DNA of 64,000 nucleotides, from assembly GCA_947498705.1 (NCBI GenBank), contig CANMLW010000006.1, forward strand, positions 62,001 through 126,000, written 5' to 3'. Each line of letters starts with the position of its first letter. Within the stretch, counting starts at the first letter, position 1. This DNA is from an uncultured Aquimarina sp. (lineage in GTDB: Bacteria; Bacteroidota; Bacteroidia; Flavobacteriales; Flavobacteriaceae). Below the pieces are notes generated by a model. That model was given only the letters and a program-made list of their open reading frames with translations. It was not told where the DNA came from and made no database searches. This document shows, piece after piece, positions 37,968 to 49,400 of the stretch. Position numbers and translations under genes: made by a program.

Positions 37968-40900
37968 ATGAAGATTTATTACAACTTATTACTAATTATG
38001 TTGCTGTTTTCTGTAGCTTCAATTACCGCACAAGATAAACCATGCACTTTTAACGAGAGTATGGAGGAGTACCTAGAAAAACATCCTGAAGAGGTTAGAA
38101 GAACAGAAGAATTTGAGAAAAAAATTAGAGAACAAATAGCATTAAGAGGCAGAACCTTTAGTAAAAGTGCTAAAGCAGGGCCGTATATTATACCAGTAGT
38201 ATTTCATATTTATGATGCTAATTATTCTGATAACCCAAGAACAGGTGAGTCTAGAAAGATAACAGATGAAAGAGTTAAGCAATCATTAGCTAGTATTAAT
38301 GCAGATTTTAAAGGGTTTAATGATGCTGTAGATAATTCATTCTCTAATATAGAAGGAGGAATGAATATTGAGTTTAGACTGGCTCAGATAGATCCTAATG
38401 GTAATACTACAACGGGTATTATCTATCATGAAAGAAAAGAAGGATTTGGTCTTCAGACCAATGATGAAGAAATAGCAAAGTATGCTTGGGATAATTATAA
38501 ATATTTTAATGTCCATATTCAGGAAGTAGTTAACTCGGGTAGTGATACTGATTCTGGGATTGCTTGGTTTCCTCTTAAAAGTATGTCAGATGCAGGTACA
38601 GCAAGGGTAGTTTACAATGGAAAATATATGATTTATGAACCACCAGCATCATCTTTAACACATGAATTTGGACACTTCCTTAACTTACATCATACTTTTA
38701 ACGAAGGTTGTGTGTCTGGAGATGATAAAGGGGATAGAGTTGCTGATACACCTCCTTGTACATCTGGACAAGCTTCAGGAGCAGGGAATACTTGTAAGAC
38801 AGGAGTAACAAACTGTTTTGGTCAGTTGATAAACTACCAGAATCACATGGATTACAACCCTTGTGAGTCTATGTTTACCAAAGGACAGGTTGCGAGAATG
38901 GAAGCAAGTTTACAGCATGAAGCGCGTATTACATTATGGCAAGATAGCAACCTGGCTGCTACAGGAACACAACAAGCCGATTTGGGACCAAGAGTAATCT
39001 TTACGTTTCAAAAAAGTGATGACACTGCGGTAGATCAAGCACTGGCTTTTATAGAAGGTTTTGATAATAATAACGGAAGCATCCTTAATAAGAAAAGATT
39101 AAAAGCAGTAAGTGGTGCTAAATTTGCTGTAACAGGTCAAATGCAGGAAGGAGTTCACTTTACTGCAACAGGAGTGCCAAGCGGTTTAAATCCAAGGATT
39201 ACTGTAGAAGATAATGAAAATGCATATATCACCTTTACAGGTAGCGCAACTAACCATAGTGTAGCTGACTCTAAAGAAATTAGCATTACTTTATTAAACC
39301 CTGCAATTGTAGGTGGTGTTAGTTCTTTATATTCTAAAACAGGGAAATATAATGTTAACTTTATTGATCCATATACTCCTTATTATGAAATGTATTCTCC
39401 TGCGATTACTGCCGGACGTTCTACACATGATTATGTAAGTGCAATTGGTTCAGAATTTAACTCTCTGGTTATAGGAGGACAGTTTAGAACCAGAGTACGT
39501 AACTATAATGGAAATACAATTGGGTTGGACAATAATTCAATGGATTTTGAAATATTATGTAATTCGGGTACTATTAATGTAAAAACCTTGACAGAAGGCA
39601 CTACAATTAGTGCTACTACTTCTGGAGAATGGGTTGGTAAGCAAGTGGCTCACTTGTCACCACCGGTTGTAACAAGCCCAGGATACACTGCTTGGAATGG
39701 AAGAACAGGATATGCAGCAATTCGAATTCCAACAATAACAGGAGGTCATGTATATGGTTGGTTACGAATTAGAGTATCTTCTAACGGAGAATATGCAGAG
39801 CTTACCACTTTTGGTTTAAATCCAGATCCAGGAAAATCAATACAAGCAAAAGTAGCAGTACCAAACTTAGTGTACTCTAGTGATAGATTTTTAGAATCAG
39901 AAAAGAATGATGGTACCATAGGTAATGAAATTACTGTAGATGTAAAAGATGCTAATTTATCTGTTTCGGGTAATTTGGCTGTAGGTACTCACTATACAGT
40001 TAGTAATGTGCCAGATGGATTAAATCTTAAAGCAACTGTGACCAATTCTAGACAGATTAAATTGTCTATGACCGGTATAGCAAAAAATAGCAACTGGGCA
40101 CAATTTCCAAATGGCTATGTAACGAATGTAAGAGTAAAATTTAAAAACGAAATTTTTGCCAATGGCCTGGGATCACAGGTAGAATTTAAAGAGTTTCCTT
40201 TAAATGTAGAATATATTGGCGGTGCTTTTTCTAAAGAAGTAAACCCAATAAACAGATATAATACCGGTTCAACTCCTACAAATGGTGGTTGGGTAGTACT
40301 AATGCCCGCTAGCTATAGTTTAGGAAATGTAAATATGGGATATATGTTCCAGGATTATAATGACGCGATTAATGATTTTCCTGGTGATAAACTAATTACT
40401 TTTGGTAGAGATGTAGTTGCCAATGCTAATTATGAAGTAACTCCACTAAACGCAGGAACTGTAATAGGACCTAATAGCTCATGGCAATCGGCAAGAGAGT
40501 TTCATGAAGAAAGAGGACAACATATGATTCATTCTGATACATTTACAAGTTGGAGTGGAAGAACAGCCTATGTTGGGATAAGAATACAACGATCAGGTAA
40601 AATGCACTATGGATGGTTTAGACTTAGAGTAGGTACAGGTGGAAGAACCTGCGAGATCTTAGAATATGGTATTCAAGGTATTCCTAATGCTAGCATAAAA
40701 GCAGGATCCATAGATTCTGATGATGTACAAACCTATTGTACGGCAAAAGGAACTCATGGAGCAGAAGGAATTACCAATGTAGAATTTGCAGGAATCGATA
40801 ATTCATCTTCTAGAGATGAAGCTGGATATACAGATTATACAGGGCATACAGCTTTTGTAGCTCAAGGAAAAAGCTACCCGCTAAAAGTTAATGTAGTAGG

Positions 40901-43900
40901 ATGGAATGGTGGTTCTGCTGCCAAAATTCATGCATGGTTCGATTGGAATAACGATTATGATTTTTCAGATCAGAACGAGGCAGTAGTAGTAACTAAAACT
41001 TCTAATGGAGTAGGTGAAATAACAGTGAATGTTCCATCGAATGCCAAATTAGGAGTAACCAGAATGCGATTAAGAGTAGATGATAATAACAGTAACTTAC
41101 CTTGTGGAACTGCTAATACACGAGGAGAAGTAGAAGATTATCAGGTGAAAATAGGAATCTCTAATGCCTCTTGTAATGACGGAGAGCAAAATGGAGATGA
41201 AACCGATATAGATTGTGGAGGAACCTCTTGTGAAATATGTCCAACTTGTGACGATGGAATTAAAAACGGAAATGAAGATAAAATTGACTGTGGTGGCGCT
41301 TGTGCTCCATGCGAAGTATTTACAGAGATTTGTGATGCACAAACAGATGATGCTAATAATACATTAAATATTATTAATGTTAGTTTAGGAGGTATAAATA
41401 ATTCATCTTCTACTCATATTCCTTATAATGATTTTACAGCGCAAAGTACCAACTTGCAAAAAGGACAGGCAACAACAATAACAATAACAACGAATGTAAA
41501 CTGGGATCCAAATCATATTGGTGTATGGATTGATTGGAATAACGATAATGACTTTTTGAGTCCAGGTGAGCCCGTTTTTGCTAAAGTTGGAAAAGGAGCA
41601 GAATCTAATGTTGATGGTGTATTTACAGGAACATATACAGCCTCAATAACTCCACCAGCTTATGCCGTGGTAGGGCAAAACTTGAGAATGCGTGTTCGTG
41701 CAGGATATACCGTAAAATTAAACGCTTGTGGAACGGATACAGGTATCGGAGAAGTAGAGGATTATACTGTAACTGTTGGCGGAACTGCTCCTGTGGATAC
41801 ACAAGCACCAAGCGCACCAGCCAATTTAACATCTTCTAATGTAGCTCAAACGACCTTAAGTTTAAGCTGGACAGCTTCAACAGACAATGTGGGAGTTACA
41901 GGATATGATGTATATAGAGGATCTACACGATTAACCACAGTTACCGGTACAACTTATAATGTAACGGGATTGACAGCAGGTACAGCTTACAGTTTCTCTG
42001 TAAAGGCTAAAGATGCGGCAGGTAATGAATCTACTTCTAGTAATACGGTAAATGTAACTACGCAACAAGCTTCAGATACACAGATACCAAGTGCACCAGC
42101 TAATTTGACAACTTCTAATGTAGCTCAAACGACTTTAAGTTTAAGTTGGACAGCTTCAACAGACAATATGGGAGTTACAGGATATGATGTGTATAGAGGA
42201 ACAACCAGATTGGCCACTGTAACTAGTACTTCTTATAACGTATCTGGATTAGCAGCAGGTACATCTTACAGTTTCTCTGTAAAGGCTAAAGATGCGGCAG
42301 GTAATGAATCTACTTCTAGTAATACGGTAAATGTAACTACGCAACAAGCTTCAGATACACAGGCACCAAGTGCACCAACTAATTTGACAACTTCTAATAT
42401 AGCTCAAACGACTTTAAGCTTAAGTTGGACAGCGTCAACAGATAATGTAGGAGTTACAGGCTATGATGTGTATAGAGGAACGACTAGATTAACGACAATA
42501 ACTGGAACTTCTTATAATGTAAGTGGATTAACCGCAGGTACAGCTTATGCTTTCTCGGTAAAGGCTACAGATGCAGCAGGAAATGAATCAGCTTCTAGTA
42601 ATATAGTAAATGTAACAACTACAGGAGGTACTACTAATCCAACTTATTGTGAGGCATCAACAGCTACTAGTGGTACATTACATATTACTAATGTTAAGTT
42701 TGGTAGTATAGATAATACATCAACAAATGCATCTTATAATAATTTTACAAGTCAATCAACAAACCTTACAAGTGGACAAGGAACTGTCTTAACAGTAACA
42801 GCAAATAATAATCATTGGACATTTAATGCGGTAGGGGTATGGATTGACTGGAATAATAATGGTGACTTTACAGATTCTGGAGAGCAGGTGTTCTCTAAGT
42901 TAGCGGCAGGGCCTTATACAAGTACTGTTACACCACCAGCCAATGCAGTATCGAATACTTCATTGCGTATGAGAGTTCGTATCGGATATGGTTCTGAAAG
43001 TAAGATTACTCCATGTGGTGTAGATACTTATATAGGAGAGGTAGAAGATTATACGGTAACCGTTGGGGGAGGAAACCCGATAGATACACAAGCGCCAAGT
43101 GCACCAAGTAATTTAACCGCTTCTAGTGTAACACAAACCACTTTAAGTTTAAGTTGGTCATCTTCAACCGATAATGTTGGAGTAACTGGGTATGATGTAT
43201 ATAGAGGAGTTACTAGATTAACTACAATAACTGGTACATCATATAATGTATCTGGTTTAACAGCAGGTACTGCTTATACATTCTCTGTAAAAGCTAAGGA
43301 TGCAGCAGGTAATGAATCTGCATCTAGTAATATAGTAAATGTAACTACGCAACAAGCTTTAGATACACAAGCACCAAGTGCACCAGCTAATTTAACGGCA
43401 TCAAGTGTTACTCAGACTGCTTTAAGTTTAAGTTGGACAGCTTCAACAGATAATGTTGGAGTTACAGGGTATGACGTATATAGAGGTTCAACCAGATTAA
43501 CAACAGTAACTGGTACATCATACAATGTAACAGGCTTAACAGCAAATACAGCCTATACATTCTCTGTAAAAGCCAAAGATGCTGCTGGTAACGAGTCTGT
43601 TTCTAGTAATACAGTTAATGTAACAACCGCAGGGACTACGAATCCTGCACCTACATATTGTTCTGCAGATGGTAATGCTGGACCAGAAGGAATAACTAAT
43701 GTTACTTTTGCAGGGATTAATAATTCTTCTGTTAGAAATGCCAGTGGGTATGATAACTTTACATCGATATCTGCTACAGTAAGTGCAGGAACCAGCCATA
43801 ATCTTAGAGTTGATATTATTGGTTATCAAGGAGGAGCAAGCGATGAGGTTTATGCTTTCTTCGATTGGAATAGAGATGGAGACTTTGCAGATGCAGATGA

Positions 43901-44369
43901 GAGTCTTGAGCTTACCAAAACAAGTAATTTGGTAGGAGAGATTTCTGTTACGGTACCACAAAATGCGACGGCAGGGGACATTAGAATGAGACTGTTAGTT
44001 TCATATTATCCTTTAGAAAAGAACCCATGTGATACAGGTACTAATGATGTGCGTTATGGAGAGTATGAAGATTATACTATTAATATAACAGCTGCAAAGT
44101 CATTGTCTGTAGAAACATCTTTCTTTACAATTGTTAGAAATCCAGTTGTTAATGATGTGATTGTGAAATGGAGCAACGAGGTGAGCGGATCTGCAATAGT
44201 ACAGCTATATAACAGTAGCGGTACAAGAGTATTAGATCGTACAATACAGAATATAGGAGAAGGAACTACTAATAATCTAGATGTAAGTTCTTTAGCTAAT
44301 GGATTGTATTTGCTTAATATTAATAATAATGGCAGAACTGGTATAGCAAGAGTTATAGTAAGAAGGTAA
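37968..44369 (+). CDS. Secreted M43 (pappalysin-like) zinc metalloprotease with GEVED/FN3 array and T9SS sorting domain
   Basis: 2133 residues, closest to the M43 protein at 16767 in its first 1100 residues. Signal peptide 1-22 (ends SITAQ). The zinc motif [11 protein letters not shown] is at 232-242 and the Met-turn is [12 protein letters not shown]. The unassigned YGWL region runs to about 920. Then GEVED 923-1063, two Cys/Asp linkers 1068-1115, GEVED 1120-1272, three FN3 in exact tandem (about 1277-1553), GEVED 1560-1701, two FN3 (1705-1891), GEVED 1898-2043 and the T9SS sorting domain from about 2048 (end GIARVIVRR). Its own array promoter is directly upstream and a strong hairpin follows. 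Predicted extracellular endopeptidase of unknown substrate. Confidence 0.9.
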   Translation: MKIYYNLLLIMLLFSVASITAQDKPCTFNESMEEYLEKHPEEVRRTEEFEKKIREQIALRGRTFSKSAKAGPYIIPVVFHIYDANYSDNPRTGESRKITDERVKQSLASINADFKGFNDAVDNSFSNIEGGMNIEFRLAQIDPNGNTTTGIIYHERKEGFGLQTNDEEIAKYAWDNYKYFNVHIQEVVNSGSDTDSGIAWFPLKSMSDAGTARVVYNGKYMIYEPPASSLTHEFGHFLNLHHTFNEGCVSGDDKGDRVADTPPCTSGQASGAGNTCKTGVTNCFGQLINYQNHMDYNPCESMFTKGQVARMEASLQHEARITLWQDSNLAATGTQQADLGPRVIFTFQKSDDTAVDQALAFIEGFDNNNGSILNKKRLKAVSGAKFAVTGQMQEGVHFTATGVPSGLNPRITVEDNENAYITFTGSATNHSVADSKEISITLLNPAIVGGVSSLYSKTGKYNVNFIDPYTPYYEMYSPAITAGRSTHDYVSAIGSEFNSLVIGGQFRTRVRNYNGNTIGLDNNSMDFEILCNSGTINVKTLTEGTTISATTSGEWVGKQVAHLSPPVVTSPGYTAWNGRTGYAAIRIPTITGGHVYGWLRIRVSSNGEYAELTTFGLNPDPGKSIQAKVAVPNLVYSSDRFLESEKNDGTIGNEITVDVKDANLSVSGNLAVGTHYTVSNVPDGLNLKATVTNSRQIKLSMTGIAKNSNWAQFPNGYVTNVRVKFKNEIFANGLGSQVEFKEFPLNVEYIGGAFSKEVNPINRYNTGSTPTNGGWVVLMPASYSLGNVNMGYMFQDYNDAINDFPGDKLITFGRDVVANANYEVTPLNAGTVIGPNSSWQSAREFHEERGQHMIHSDTFTSWSGRTAYVGIRIQRSGKMHYGWFRLRVGTGGRTCEILEYGIQGIPNASIKAGSIDSDDVQTYCTAKGTHGAEGITNVEFAGIDNSSSRDEAGYTDYTGHTAFVAQGKSYPLKVNVVGWNGGSAAKIHAWFDWNNDYDFSDQNEAVVVTKTSNGVGEITVNVPSNAKLGVTRMRLRVDDNNSNLPCGTANTRGEVEDYQVKIGISNASCNDGEQNGDETDIDCGGTSCEICPTCDDGIKNGNEDKIDCGGACAPCEVFTEICDAQTDDANNTLNIINVSLGGINNSSSTHIPYNDFTAQSTNLQKGQATTITITTNVNWDPNHIGVWIDWNNDNDFLSPGEPVFAKVGKGAESNVDGVFTGTYTASITPPAYAVVGQNLRMRVRAGYTVKLNACGTDTGIGEVEDYTVTVGGTAPVDTQAPSAPANLTSSNVAQTTLSLSWTASTDNVGVTGYDVYRGSTRLTTVTGTTYNVTGLTAGTAYSFSVKAKDAAGNESTSSNTVNVTTQQASDTQIPSAPANLTTSNVAQTTLSLSWTASTDNMGVTGYDVYRGTTRLATVTSTSYNVSGLAAGTSYSFSVKAKDAAGNESTSSNTVNVTTQQASDTQAPSAPTNLTTSNIAQTTLSLSWTASTDNVGVTGYDVYRGTTRLTTITGTSYNVSGLTAGTAYAFSVKATDAAGNESASSNIVNVTTTGGTTNPTYCEASTATSGTLHITNVKFGSIDNTSTNASYNNFTSQSTNLTSGQGTVLTVTANNNHWTFNAVGVWIDWNNNGDFTDSGEQVFSKLAAGPYTSTVTPPANAVSNTSLRMRVRIGYGSESKITPCGVDTYIGEVEDYTVTVGGGNPIDTQAPSAPSNLTASSVTQTTLSLSWSSSTDNVGVTGYDVYRGVTRLTTITGTSYNVSGLTAGTAYTFSVKAKDAAGNESASSNIVNVTTQQALDTQAPSAPANLTASSVTQTALSLSWTASTDNVGVTGYDVYRGSTRLTTVTGTSYNVTGLTANTAYTFSVKAKDAAGNESVSSNTVNVTTAGTTNPAPTYCSADGNAGPEGITNVTFAGINNSSVRNASGYDNFTSISATVSAGTSHNLRVDIIGYQGGASDEVYAFFDWNRDGDFADADESLELTKTSNLVGEISVTVPQNATAGDIRMRLLVSYYPLEKNPCDTGTNDVRYGEYEDYTINITAAKSLSVETSFFTIVRNPVVNDVIVKWSNEVSGSAIVQLYNSSGTRVLDRTIQNIGEGTTNNLDVSSLANGLYLLNINNNGRTGIARVIVRR
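41796..42632 (+). repeat. Tandem FN3 coding repeat, 3 units of 279 bp
   Basis: Units begin at 41796, 42075 and 42354 with GATACACA. The ends of units 1 and 2 are identical over about 90 bases (around 41993-42080 and 42272-42359), so one copying event is very recent. A further two-unit set with the same period begins at 43083 and 43362. Confidence 0.9.
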
Positions 44370-44411
44370 TATAATTACACTCCATATAGGAGATATCATC
44401 AAATTGTTTAG

Positions 44412-44450
44412 TAAAATCGGGAGCTATTATAGCTCCCGATTTGTTTATGG
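44412..44450. terminator. Bidirectional terminator between convergent genes
   Basis: A perfect 13-bp stem (AAATCGGGAGCTA at 44414-44426 and TAGCTCCCGATTT at 44430-44442) lies 45 bases after the plus-strand gene and 54 bases after the minus-strand gene. It can serve both. Confidence 0.85.
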
Positions 44451-44495
44451 AAGTGTTCTGATAGCACCTCGCATCTCTTTATATCTGAAAAAAGT

Positions 44496-46049
44496 TTAAT
44501 TCTTTATAAATCGTTTATAATGAGTATTGCTACCTTCAGAAATTTTTATAGAATATACACCTTTTCTTAAATTAGTAACGTTGATACTAGATGCTGTTTT
44601 CCCTTTAGAGACAATTTTTCCTAGCATGTCAACTATTTCATATGAAATTTTTTTAGAATCTTTTAATGCAATCGTAAGTGTTTTGGTAACAGGGTTTGGA
44701 TAGAGTCGAACCGTTGCTACTTTATGAGTAGTAATACTGCTTTTAGAATCGGTAATAGAAACAGAATAATCTTCTACTTCTCCAAAATTAAAAGAACCAC
44801 AAGATGATGGAATGGTGTTAAATCTCATAATCACTCTCATTCTTGTAATTCCAGTATTTGCATTGACAGGGATGGTGAAAGTACCGCTTACAGAAGTGTT
44901 TCGAGTTGCTGTTTGAGTCCAAACTTGCTCTGATGCATCTTCAAAATCTCCATCTTGGTTGTAATCGATCCACACACTATAGGCTTCACTAAATACACTT
45001 CCTGTCCATGTTGGTGTTATTGTAATTGTATTAGAGCTTCCCCGTGATAAGTTAGTAGATTCTGAAGTAAAATCACTATATCCATTGCTCTCACTAGTAG
45101 AAGTTTTATCGATACTTCCTAGTTGTAATCTACTAATAAATTCTTCAGAGGCATTGTTACTATTTGCAGTACAATAGGTCGGGGTTGGTGTAGTGCCATC
45201 TGTGGTAGTTACACTTATTACGTTTCCGGCGACAGACACATTTCCAGCAGCATCTTTTGCTCTTACATTAAATTGATATGTAGTATTGGCAGTTAGTCCT
45301 GTTATGCTGGAAGAAGTAGCGGTAACGGTAGAAATAACGATATTATTTCTAAGAATATCATATCCAGTAACTCCTACATTATCGGTAGCAGCATTCCATG
45401 ATAATAAAACTGAAGTGTCTGTAATGTTTGAAGCTGTAAGTCCGGTTGGAGTAGAAGGAGCTTGTGTGTCTTCTTCTCCAGATCCAACGATGATAATAGT
45501 ATAATCTTCAACTTCACCAAATACTCCAGAACCACATGGGCTGTTTACTCCTCCTGTATCAAGACCATTCATTCGTACTCGCATTCGTGTACTGCCGTTT
45601 GCTGCATTTTGTGGAACAGTAAAATCTTTACTTGTAGTAGCATCTCCCGTAACGTTTTGGTCAACAACTAACTCACCTTGATCTTCAAAATCATTATCTT
45701 GATTATAATCGATCCATACTTTGAATTGTTCTGGGTATTGAGTTGTTGATGTCATTACAGAAGTAAGTGTAATTGTATTTGTTAACCCTTTGGTAAGATT
45801 TGTGGATATATTAGTAAAATCGCTATACCCAGACGAATTGGTTGTAGAAACATTATCAATTGTACCCAATTGTACACGACCGATATGTTCATCTGTAGTG
45901 GCTCCTCCGTTTGCACTGCAATAATTATTACCGTCATTTGTATTGGCAATAATACTATTGGAATCGTAATTTTCTGTAGCATGTGTTTGTATTCCGAATA
46001 GGAATAACGATAATAACCATAAAATACGGATTGGTGAGTTTGTTTTCAT
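44496..46049 (-). CDS. Secreted GEVED-FN3-GEVED protein with T9SS sorting domain, no protease
   Basis: 517 residues. Signal peptide about 1-24 (ends QTHA). GEVED about 42-190 (VWIDYNQDNDFEDQGE, FGEVEDY), FN3 195-286 ([12 protein letters not shown]), GEVED 291-432, and a T9SS type A sorting domain from about 437 (VRLYPNPVTKTLTI ... HYKRFIKN). There is no zinc motif and no room for a catalytic domain. The tail resembles that of the minus-strand protease (46413-50093), which ends YFKRFIKN, so these two are related at the C-terminus. It could be a binding or adhesin-like partner of the proteases; this is inference from shared modules and position. Confidence 0.85.
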   Translation of the reverse strand: MKTNSPIRILWLLSLFLFGIQTHATENYDSNSIIANTNDGNNYCSANGGATTDEHIGRVQLGTIDNVSTTNSSGYSDFTNISTNLTKGLTNTITLTSVMTSTTQYPEQFKVWIDYNQDNDFEDQGELVVDQNVTGDATTSKDFTVPQNAANGSTRMRVRMNGLDTGGVNSPCGSGVFGEVEDYTIIIVGSGEEDTQAPSTPTGLTASNITDTSVLLSWNAATDNVGVTGYDILRNNIVISTVTATSSSITGLTANTTYQFNVRAKDAAGNVSVAGNVISVTTTDGTTPTPTYCTANSNNASEEFISRLQLGSIDKTSTSESNGYSDFTSESTNLSRGSSNTITITPTWTGSVFSEAYSVWIDYNQDGDFEDASEQVWTQTATRNTSVSGTFTIPVNANTGITRMRVIMRFNTIPSSCGSFNFGEVEDYSVSITDSKSSITTHKVATVRLYPNPVTKTLTIALKDSKKISYEIVDMLGKIVSKGKTASSINVTNLRKGVYSIKISEGSNTHYKRFIKN

Positions 46050-46412
46050 TGTGTGTAGTTTTATATAATAGTTAATCTTTAATTTATGTGTTCCTATAAA
46101 GTAATTATAAAAATTTCAAATTTTTGGTGTCGATTGTATAAACGGTAGGTTTTAATGTATATAATGCTCATTTTTAGGGATTAACTCATTTTGTAAACTG
46201 TTAGTTTTGAGTGGTTAAAAGAGAAAGTAATTATCTGTAAAGGTGTTTTTGTCGTTTTAAGGCTAATTAGATTTGGAAATCATATAGCCAATAGGATAGA
46301 TTAGGTGTATTGTTTTTTTGATTTGAAGAGCGCTACAGATTCAATAAACAACAAAAGATCGTCTAAATATTTTTAGACGATCTTTTTTAGGATTAGTTAG
46401 AGTGTTAATTAT
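46050..46412. other. 363-bp spacer between two minus-strand genes
   Basis: It contains the terminator of the upstream minus-strand protease. The remainder should hold the promoter of the 517-residue protein, but no clear -7 element was recognised, and the 45-bp array box is absent. Confidence 0.6.
46353..46386 (-). terminator. Rho-independent terminator after the minus-strand protease
   Basis: A perfect 15-bp stem (AAAAGATCGTCTAAA at 46353-46367 and TTTAGACGATCTTTT at 46372-46386) with a 4-base loop. It starts about 26 bases past the stop codon of the minus-strand protease. Confidence 0.9.
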
Positions 46413-49400
46413 TTAGTTTTTTATAAAACGTTTAAAGTAAGTGTTATTATCTTGTGTAACTTTTAGAATATACCATCCTTTTCTAAATGTTGCGACATTT
46501 ATAGTGGATACTACTTGGCCTTTAGCAACAATTTTTCCTAGTAGATTAACTATTTCATAAGTAGCTTTTTTTGTGTTTTTTAATGCTATGTTTACTACTT
46601 TGCTGACAGGAACCGGGTAAATATTAATATTCATGTTTTCATCTCTACCAGCTTTACTTTTCAAACTGTCAATATTAATAGTATAATCTTCTACTTCATC
46701 ACCATCATCTGCTGTAGTACCGCAAGGGTTAGGATTGCTGCCCCATCGATAACGTACTCTTAATCGAGTAGCACCATCTTTTGCTGTGTTTGGTATGGTT
46801 ACATTTACAGTTTCACCACCTGTACCTGGAATTTTCATTAGCACTTGCTCATCAGCATCTTCAAAATCACCGTCCTGATTCCAATCTATCCATGCACCTA
46901 CAACATTAGAGCTCCAGTTAGAACTTGTAATTCCTGGCGTAACTGTTAAGCTTACAGAAGCTCCTTTTTGAACACTGGTACTTTGAGAAGTATTATTTGA
47001 ATAAGAGTCATTTGCACTCGTATTAGAAATCGAACCGAATTTAACTTCTGCTATGTAGTTAATGCCTTGTCTACCTGCATCACAATAGACTGGTATCGGA
47101 TTAACGTCATCTAAAGTAATAATGCTAATAGTATTGCTCGATGCCGATTCATTACCCGCAGCATCCTTTGCTTTTACTGTAAAAGTATAAGAAGTATTAG
47201 CAGTTAATCTAGTAACATTATACGAAGTTCCTGTAACGGTGGTTAACAATGTACTTCCTTGATACACATCATAGCCTGTTACTCCCACATTATCCGTAGA
47301 TGCTGTCCAGCTTAAACTTAGGGTAGTTTCTCCTACGCTAGAAGCTGTTAAGTTAGTAGGTGCACTTGGTGCTTGTGTATCGGTAATTTCTCCACCAACA
47401 TTAACCGTATAATCCTCTACTTCATCGCCATCATTTGCTGTAGTACCACAAGGATTAGGATTACTACCCCATCTATAACGTACTCTTAATCGAGTAGCGC
47501 CATCCTTTGCTGTATTAGGTATCGTTACATTTACAGTTTCACCACCAGTGCCTGGAGTTTTCATTAGTACCTGCTCATCTGCATCGACAAAGTCACCATC
47601 CTGGTTCCAGTCTATCCATGCACCTACAACATTAGAACTCCAGTTAGAACTCGTAATTCCTGGTGTAACTGTTAAGCTTACAGAAGCTCCTTTTTGAACA
47701 CTGGTGCTTTGAGAAGTATTATTTGAATAAGAGCCATTTGCACTCGTATTAGAAATTGAACCAAATATAACTTCTCCTATATAGTTACTTCCTTGTCTAC
47801 CTGCATTACAGTATGTTGGATTGGTAGTACCTCCTGTAGTGGTTGCACTAGCAGTGTTACTAACAGCCGACTGATTACCAGCAGCATCTTTAGCTCTTAC
47901 AGTAAAATTATAGGTTGTACTAGAACTTAAACCTGTAACATTATAAGTAGTTCCTGTAACGTTTGTTAGCAATGTACTTCCTTGATATACATCATATCCT
48001 GTTACTCCAACATTATCAGTAGAAGCTGTCCAGCTTAGACTTAACGTTGTTTCTCCCACGCTCGAAGCTATTAAATTAGTTGGAGTACTAGGTGTTTGAG
48101 TATCGGTAATGCCTCCTGTAATAGTAAAGTTTTCATTAGAAATATCATAAAAAATATGATTGGAACCTTTTACCATAATTCTGTTTTGAGTACCTGCGTT
48201 ATTGGGTACAATGATATGGTGGGATCCATCATTGCTAACTTCAGAAGCAATGATAATAGGGTATGTTTTCCCTCCATCGGTAGATAATAAAATATCTACT
48301 TTAGCAGCGTTTATTCCATTTCCAGTAGTCCCTGCAACATTCCAGGAAACTATTTGAGAAGACCCTACTGCCCAATTTACATTGGTGTTAGGTGTATTTA
48401 CTATAAAAGGACCTGCATTAGCACTTACCGTAATTCTGGTTTCGTCTGAAGCAATACTACCACCTCCTATGTGATTATCTCTTACAGTAAATCTAAAATT
48501 TAAAGTTCTTGCAACAGAAGGTATAACTTCCCAAGTAGGGGTAAGGTTACCCTGTATTACATCTTCTAATTGAGGGAAATATCTTTTTGATGAATTCGAA
48601 GGGATTCTTGATCTAAACAAAGGACCTACTGCCCAATCTGATTGTGGAGTTGTATTAGCAGGAGATTTTTCTGCATCATTTTGTTCCCAGCAATAGGTTA
48701 GCACATCTTCTTCATTTTGATCTGTTGCATTGCCTTCTAACACAAAAGCAGTTGATTTCGGAATAAAATAATCCTTTCCAGCATTTGCAATAGGAGCATT
48801 GTTACTTGTACTAATTGATGTTGCACAGCTGGTAGATCTAATATAAGCTTTTACATCATTAATGTTTACATAGTTAAAATAAGGGTCCTGATGATCCTGA
48901 ACATTAGGACTACAAATTCCTGCATAACTCATGATCGTACTACCGCTTGATGGTTCTACAGTACTTGTTGATCTAAAATAACAACTACCATTTCCTGTAT
49001 GATGTGCTCCAAATTGATGTCCCAATTCATGGGCAACGAGCATATTAAAACTTTCAGACCCTGGTGCAGGATGTATAGAAAAAGCTCCTCCTTTTTCACT
49101 ATTAACACAAACATTACCTATACTTCCTCCCGAGTTTCCTCTAGTCAAATGATCTTTCAGGAATGCATGACCAACATCATAATTCGAAACCCCGATAAAT
49201 CTGTCAATTGTGACCTGTGGTTCAGGAGATAATATTTTACCAATAGGAGAATCTTTTTTAACAAAAGGGTCAGTGTTTGGATCTAAAAATATGATAGCAT
49301 CATTGTTAGCAACAAGTTCTAGGGTTATTCCAAAATCTCTTTCGAAAATTTCATTGATCCTGTTTACAGAAGCTACAATTGCTGCAAGTACTTTTTCTTT

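Noticed and set aside
43536..43961. Open frame of about 141 codons opposite the last M43 gene
   Set aside because: It is antisense to FN3/GEVED coding sequence with no independent evidence of expression.
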